This document shows, one piece after another, positions 61,419 to 64,000 of a DNA stretch of 64,000 nucleotides. The notes below the pieces were generated by a model. That model did not search any database and was not told the origin of the DNA. It worked only from the letters and a program-made list of their open reading frames with translations. The stretch spans positions 370,807,808 through 370,871,807 of the forward strand of contig NC_057798.1 in NCBI RefSeq assembly GCF_018294505.1, given 5' to 3'. Within the stretch, counting starts at the first letter, position 1. Each line of letters begins with the position of its first letter. A program made the translations under genes and the position numbers. The stretch is from Triticum aestivum (lineage: Eukaryota > Streptophyta > Magnoliopsida > Poales > Poaceae).

Positions 61419-61747
61419 TGAATTCAACTTTGTTTTTGTCCCTGAATGTGTTGTTTTGTCTGCATATGTTCGACATGTGCACCTTTGAACTGCTTGGTTT
61501 TCTAAAGTTGAACTGATTTGCGGTCAAATGTTGGATGGCTTCTGTAATAACTATTTCCTACCAGCTGGCTGCCCATCTACCTAGTTATTATTTTTATAAT
61601 TTGCGAGTGTCCCTGACTATAAACGTTATCCATTTGTGTGTGGTATGTGGCCAAGTCTTCCCCCTCCCTTTCATTCATTCTTCCAGAATCAGATCTAGGT
61701 TCCTCTCTCTTCTCTTTGTTGCTTTTTTCTCTGTTCCTGTGTGTTCG

Positions 61748-62589
61748 ATGGAGGATTGTTCATGCGGATGCCTGGTAAAGATGGCGCGCATAGCTGACGG
61801 CTGTGTGTACGAGTCTGGTTTGGAGCTCACTCAGACTCAGCGGCGTGGGCAACTTTCTTGTTTGCTGTACGGCAACCATGGGTTTCGTACACCCTATGTT
61901 TGTCGCCTGACGGATGGTGACTTGAAGGAATCATGGGTATATGTTTCTATTCGTTTTGTTTTCTACTTTCTTGTTGTTTTCTGTTCGAAACCCATGGACT
62001 GGATCTGCAGTTTTGTCTTATGAATAGCCTGTCTATATTTTTTTAATTATGTTTTGTTGGATTTTAACAACAGGGATTTCTATGTGTATTTGTTCATTAC
62101 TTAACAATATTTAAACCATTTTTTGTATAATCCCTGATCTGTTTATGAATATATGTTTTTACTGTAGGTGTATTGATATGTATATTTTTCAGTTTAGTCA
62201 GTTCACATGTCTAGTTAGTTTTGTGTTATTGTTTTGGTTCAAATTTTTTCCATTTTAGTTTGTTATGCAAATCGTTCCTATATCTGTGTAAAAATTCAGT
62301 TATGTCAAGTGTTCAGTTTGTTTTGTACTCCCATGTCCATTTGCAGAAAATGTCACCCAGGATCAGGATTGTTGCTCCTAGTTCCGGTGTTCTGAAGATG
62401 GAGACTTCAGACAAGAATGGGTTTCAGTTGATGGATGTTGCCTACCACATTGACTTTGATGGTTGCATCAACCTAACTACTGGGTGGAAGGAGTTTGTGG
62501 CTGAGTCTGGATTTGAGGATGGTGATGTGGTTATGGTTATGTTCTTGAGAGAAGACGACTCTCTGACGTTCAGAATTTATGTGCTGTAG
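61748..62589 (+). CDS. B3-like DNA-binding protein, two exons
   Basis: Exon 1 is 61748-61936 (63 codons, MEDCSCGCLVKMARIADGCV ... TDGDLKESW) and ends at a GTATAT donor. Exon 2 is 62347-62589 after a TTTGCAG acceptor. Both are in phase 0 and give a 143-residue protein. Residues about 48-143 look like a plant B3 fold: PYVCRLTDGDLKES, SPRIRIVAPSSGVLKM, then the typical GWKEFVAESGFEDGDVVMVM and a closing strand LTFRIYVL. B3 domains bind DNA in the nucleus and control transcription. With only one B3 domain and no other part, this is among the shortest of the family. A TATAAA in GACTATAAACG (61618-61623) is a possible promoter. The intron length (410 bp) and splice sites are normal. Alternatives: a captured fragment inside a DNA transposon. 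Confidence 0.65.
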
Positions 62590-63370
62590 GTTTAAATGTG
62601 GCAAATGACGCCGGCTTTGAGATTTGTGTATGGTTGATTATGTTGCAGTATTTTTTCTTTTAAAACATTTGCATGTGAGATGGTTGAATTGTATTGTTTT
62701 TATCAGAATGGTATGGAACTAGTTATGTAATGTTTTTCCTATTGTTCTGCTCAAGTATAAGTGTTTTATTTATACATTCTTTATATTAGTAATGGAACAA
62801 TTTCTATAGTTGAACTGATGGGTATTCTTTGTTTTGGCTGGTATATTTTTCATGTTCATAACTAGGAGATGGGTGCTATACGCTGATGATTTTTTTAGAA
62901 CCCCTTTTTGTTATTGAGTTTGCTGAACTTACATTCTGTTTATGATAGTACTGCTATATTTTAGGCTGTCAATTACCAATTAAATTTTGTTTGTTGTATA
63001 ATATTTTTTCCTTACTTTTTTACATGAATTTTGGAGCACGTTTTTTTTTTCTTTTTTATAGATGAATAATGATAGTTTTGGTATTTTATAAAAAAAATTT
63101 AATCTTCGCTCCACAGTACTTTCTTTTTTATTTGTACTTGAACCTTATGAATTGTAGTAGTTGAACTTCTTTGTAAATTCGTTTCTGAAATTTGTATTTA
63201 CAGTGTTATATATTTTTTTACTTCTTACCATTAAGATGTGTTTGAACTTTGTCACAATATTTTTCTTTATTAACTGATTTTTCTTGTGAGTTTTATTTTT
63301 TAAATTATTTTCATTTTTTATTTTTTGTCGTGCGTGATCTACTGGATTTTTGTAATGGGGCGAAGTACTT
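62590..63370. other. AT-rich spacer
   Basis: About 780 bp of T-rich sequence with no gene seen. It would include the 3' untranslated part of the B3-like gene; no clear AATAAA was found close to the stop. Confidence 0.6.
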
Positions 63371-63374
63371 TGTT

Positions 63375-63504
63375 GGGCCATCGGCCTTGGTCGTTGTACT
63401 CGGCCCAGATAGCTTCTCTCGCGCGGCTGTGCAGCACGGCGTGCGCATGAGCTATGTGTTTAGTCCCACCTCACTTGTCGAGGGGGCTCTACACTTGTTT
63501 ATAA
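63375..63504 (+). promoter_or_regulatory. snRNA-type RNA polymerase III promoter (U6/U3 class)
   Basis: In order: two GGCCCR-type monocot promoter elements (GGGCCA 63375-63380, GGCCCA 63402-63407), an upstream sequence element GTCCCACCTCA (63463-63473) close to the plant consensus RTCCCACATCG, and a TATA box TTTATAA (63498-63504). The gap between USE and TATA is 24 bp, the spacing of Pol III snRNA genes (U6, U3); Pol II snRNA genes have about 10 bp more. The arrangement closely resembles wheat U6 promoters. Confidence 0.75.
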
Positions 63505-63527
63505 GCGCAGCCGACGCTCACTAGTCG

Positions 63528-63704
63528 AACTCCTCTGAACAGTTACCAGATTGCTTATACACGGCGCTCTCTCTCTCTTGACCTGTGGGCCCTGGACGGC
63601 AGGCCTTGCGGGTGTGCGGATTACTAGGGATTCGCCCACGGGCTCGAGTTCAAGAATCTAGCATTTGTTAGGGCCTGCGCCTGTCCTTGGGCGGTCAATT
63701 TTTT
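63528..63704 (+). ncRNA. candidate Pol III transcript of unknown type, about 175 nt
   Basis: A start 23-24 nt after the TATA box (about 63528) and a stop at the T6 run 63699-63704 define the unit. The sequence is not U6 or U3: it lacks the start and boxes of both. GCAGGCC (63599-63605) can pair with GGCCTGC (63672-63678), enclosing a hairpin from GTGTGCG and CGCCCAC. No telomere-complement template (CCCTAA repeats), no tRNA fold and no C/D or H/ACA boxes were convincing. It is either an unassigned small RNA or a U6-type promoter whose RNA was replaced. Confidence 0.5.
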
Positions 63705-64000
63705 CTTTGTTTTTTTGGATCTAGTACTTGACTACACCAGTAACTTGGACTGGTACTTTTTTGTCCTTGTGCTGTCAATTTTTTTCTTTTTCTTTTTTTG
63801 TTTGTTTGAATATAGTACTATGGCATGACTTGCCCCCGCACCGGACTGTACCGAGGGGCATAGTTGTACTGACACATCTTCCTTGTATGGACTTTGCCCC
63901 ATTATCTATCTTTTTTAGGGGTGTGAGTGCGTGGGGTGGGGTGGGGGGAAACAGAATAACCGCACTGCGCCTGTCAAACAAGCGCACTGCCGCGTTAGGC
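63705..64000. other. right end of the window
   Basis: T-rich, with a second partial copy of the terminator region (GTCAATTTTTTTC at 63774). Nothing else recognised. Confidence 0.5.

Noticed and set aside
63528..63704. Telomerase RNA as identity of the Pol III unit
   Set aside because: Plant telomerase RNA has this promoter class, but no template complementary to TTTAGGG repeats is present in the unit.
63940..63975. Partner terminus for the hairpin at 60331
   Set aside because: AAACAGAATAACC matches only part of the expected inverse and no target duplication can be shown.
52461..64000. Complete CACTA element within the window
   Set aside because: No inverted copy of the CACTACTAGGG terminus is found to the right; only the 5' end is proven.

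Overview
The window is nuclear DNA of a grass, most likely a Triticeae cereal (wheat, Aegilops, rye or barley). Two things point there. Positions 1 to about 52,460 hold a rearranged block of mitochondrial gene pieces of grass type, with two plastid pieces, cut by an LTR retrotransposon with its own target-site duplication. The rest is cereal transposon sequence: a CACTA element with two runs of N, followed by low-copy-looking DNA. Genus and species are inference.

Organelle block (1-52,460). The recognisable genes are plastid rps7 (3' part), atp1 (5' part, stopping just after the nucleotide-binding loop), cox1 (four copies or pieces), nad7 (exon 3 end, a complete group II intron, exon 4 start), rps19 (3' end), rps3 (exon 1, split intron, exon 2), rpl16, a small rps4 piece and the plastid clpP start. 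None is intact. Several are joined in frame into chimeric reading frames: clpP to a cox1-upstream frame, cox1 to rps4 to a membrane segment, and rpl16 to an rps3 leader to a membrane segment. These have the build of the recombinant ORFs that plant mitochondria produce and that sometimes cause male sterility, but here they carry stops or frameshifts or lack any visible nuclear promoter. Between the gene pieces lie long stretches with dispersed direct and inverted repeats and no gene that I recognise. Two small Ty3/gypsy relics (about 21.4-21.6 and 27.1-27.5 kb) also sit there.

Retrotransposon (28,074-36,625). A minus-strand Ty3/gypsy element with two 472-bp LTRs and the target duplication AGGAC is inserted inside the group II intron of rps3. 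It keeps gag and protease (with stops), lacks reverse transcriptase and integrase, and carries a multi-exon accessory gene on the opposite strand. The LTRs differ at about 19 positions, so the organelle DNA was already nuclear when the element landed.

CACTA element (52,461 to at least 60,268). It begins with CACTACTAGGG and TAGCAGTAGCGC-type subterminal repeats, then carries a TNP2-type transposase gene and a second En/Spm-type gene. Both are broken by nonsense codons. Each is preceded by the same kind of leader module. The 3' terminal repeat is not in the window.

Right end (60,290-64,000). An AT microsatellite and a small hairpin lead into DNA with a TATA box and a 108-residue arginine-rich ORF, a two-exon B3-like gene (143 residues), and a U6/U3-like RNA polymerase III promoter in front of a roughly 175-nt unit that ends in six T and is not U6 or U3. 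This last unit and the chimeric organelle ORFs are the least explained parts of the window.
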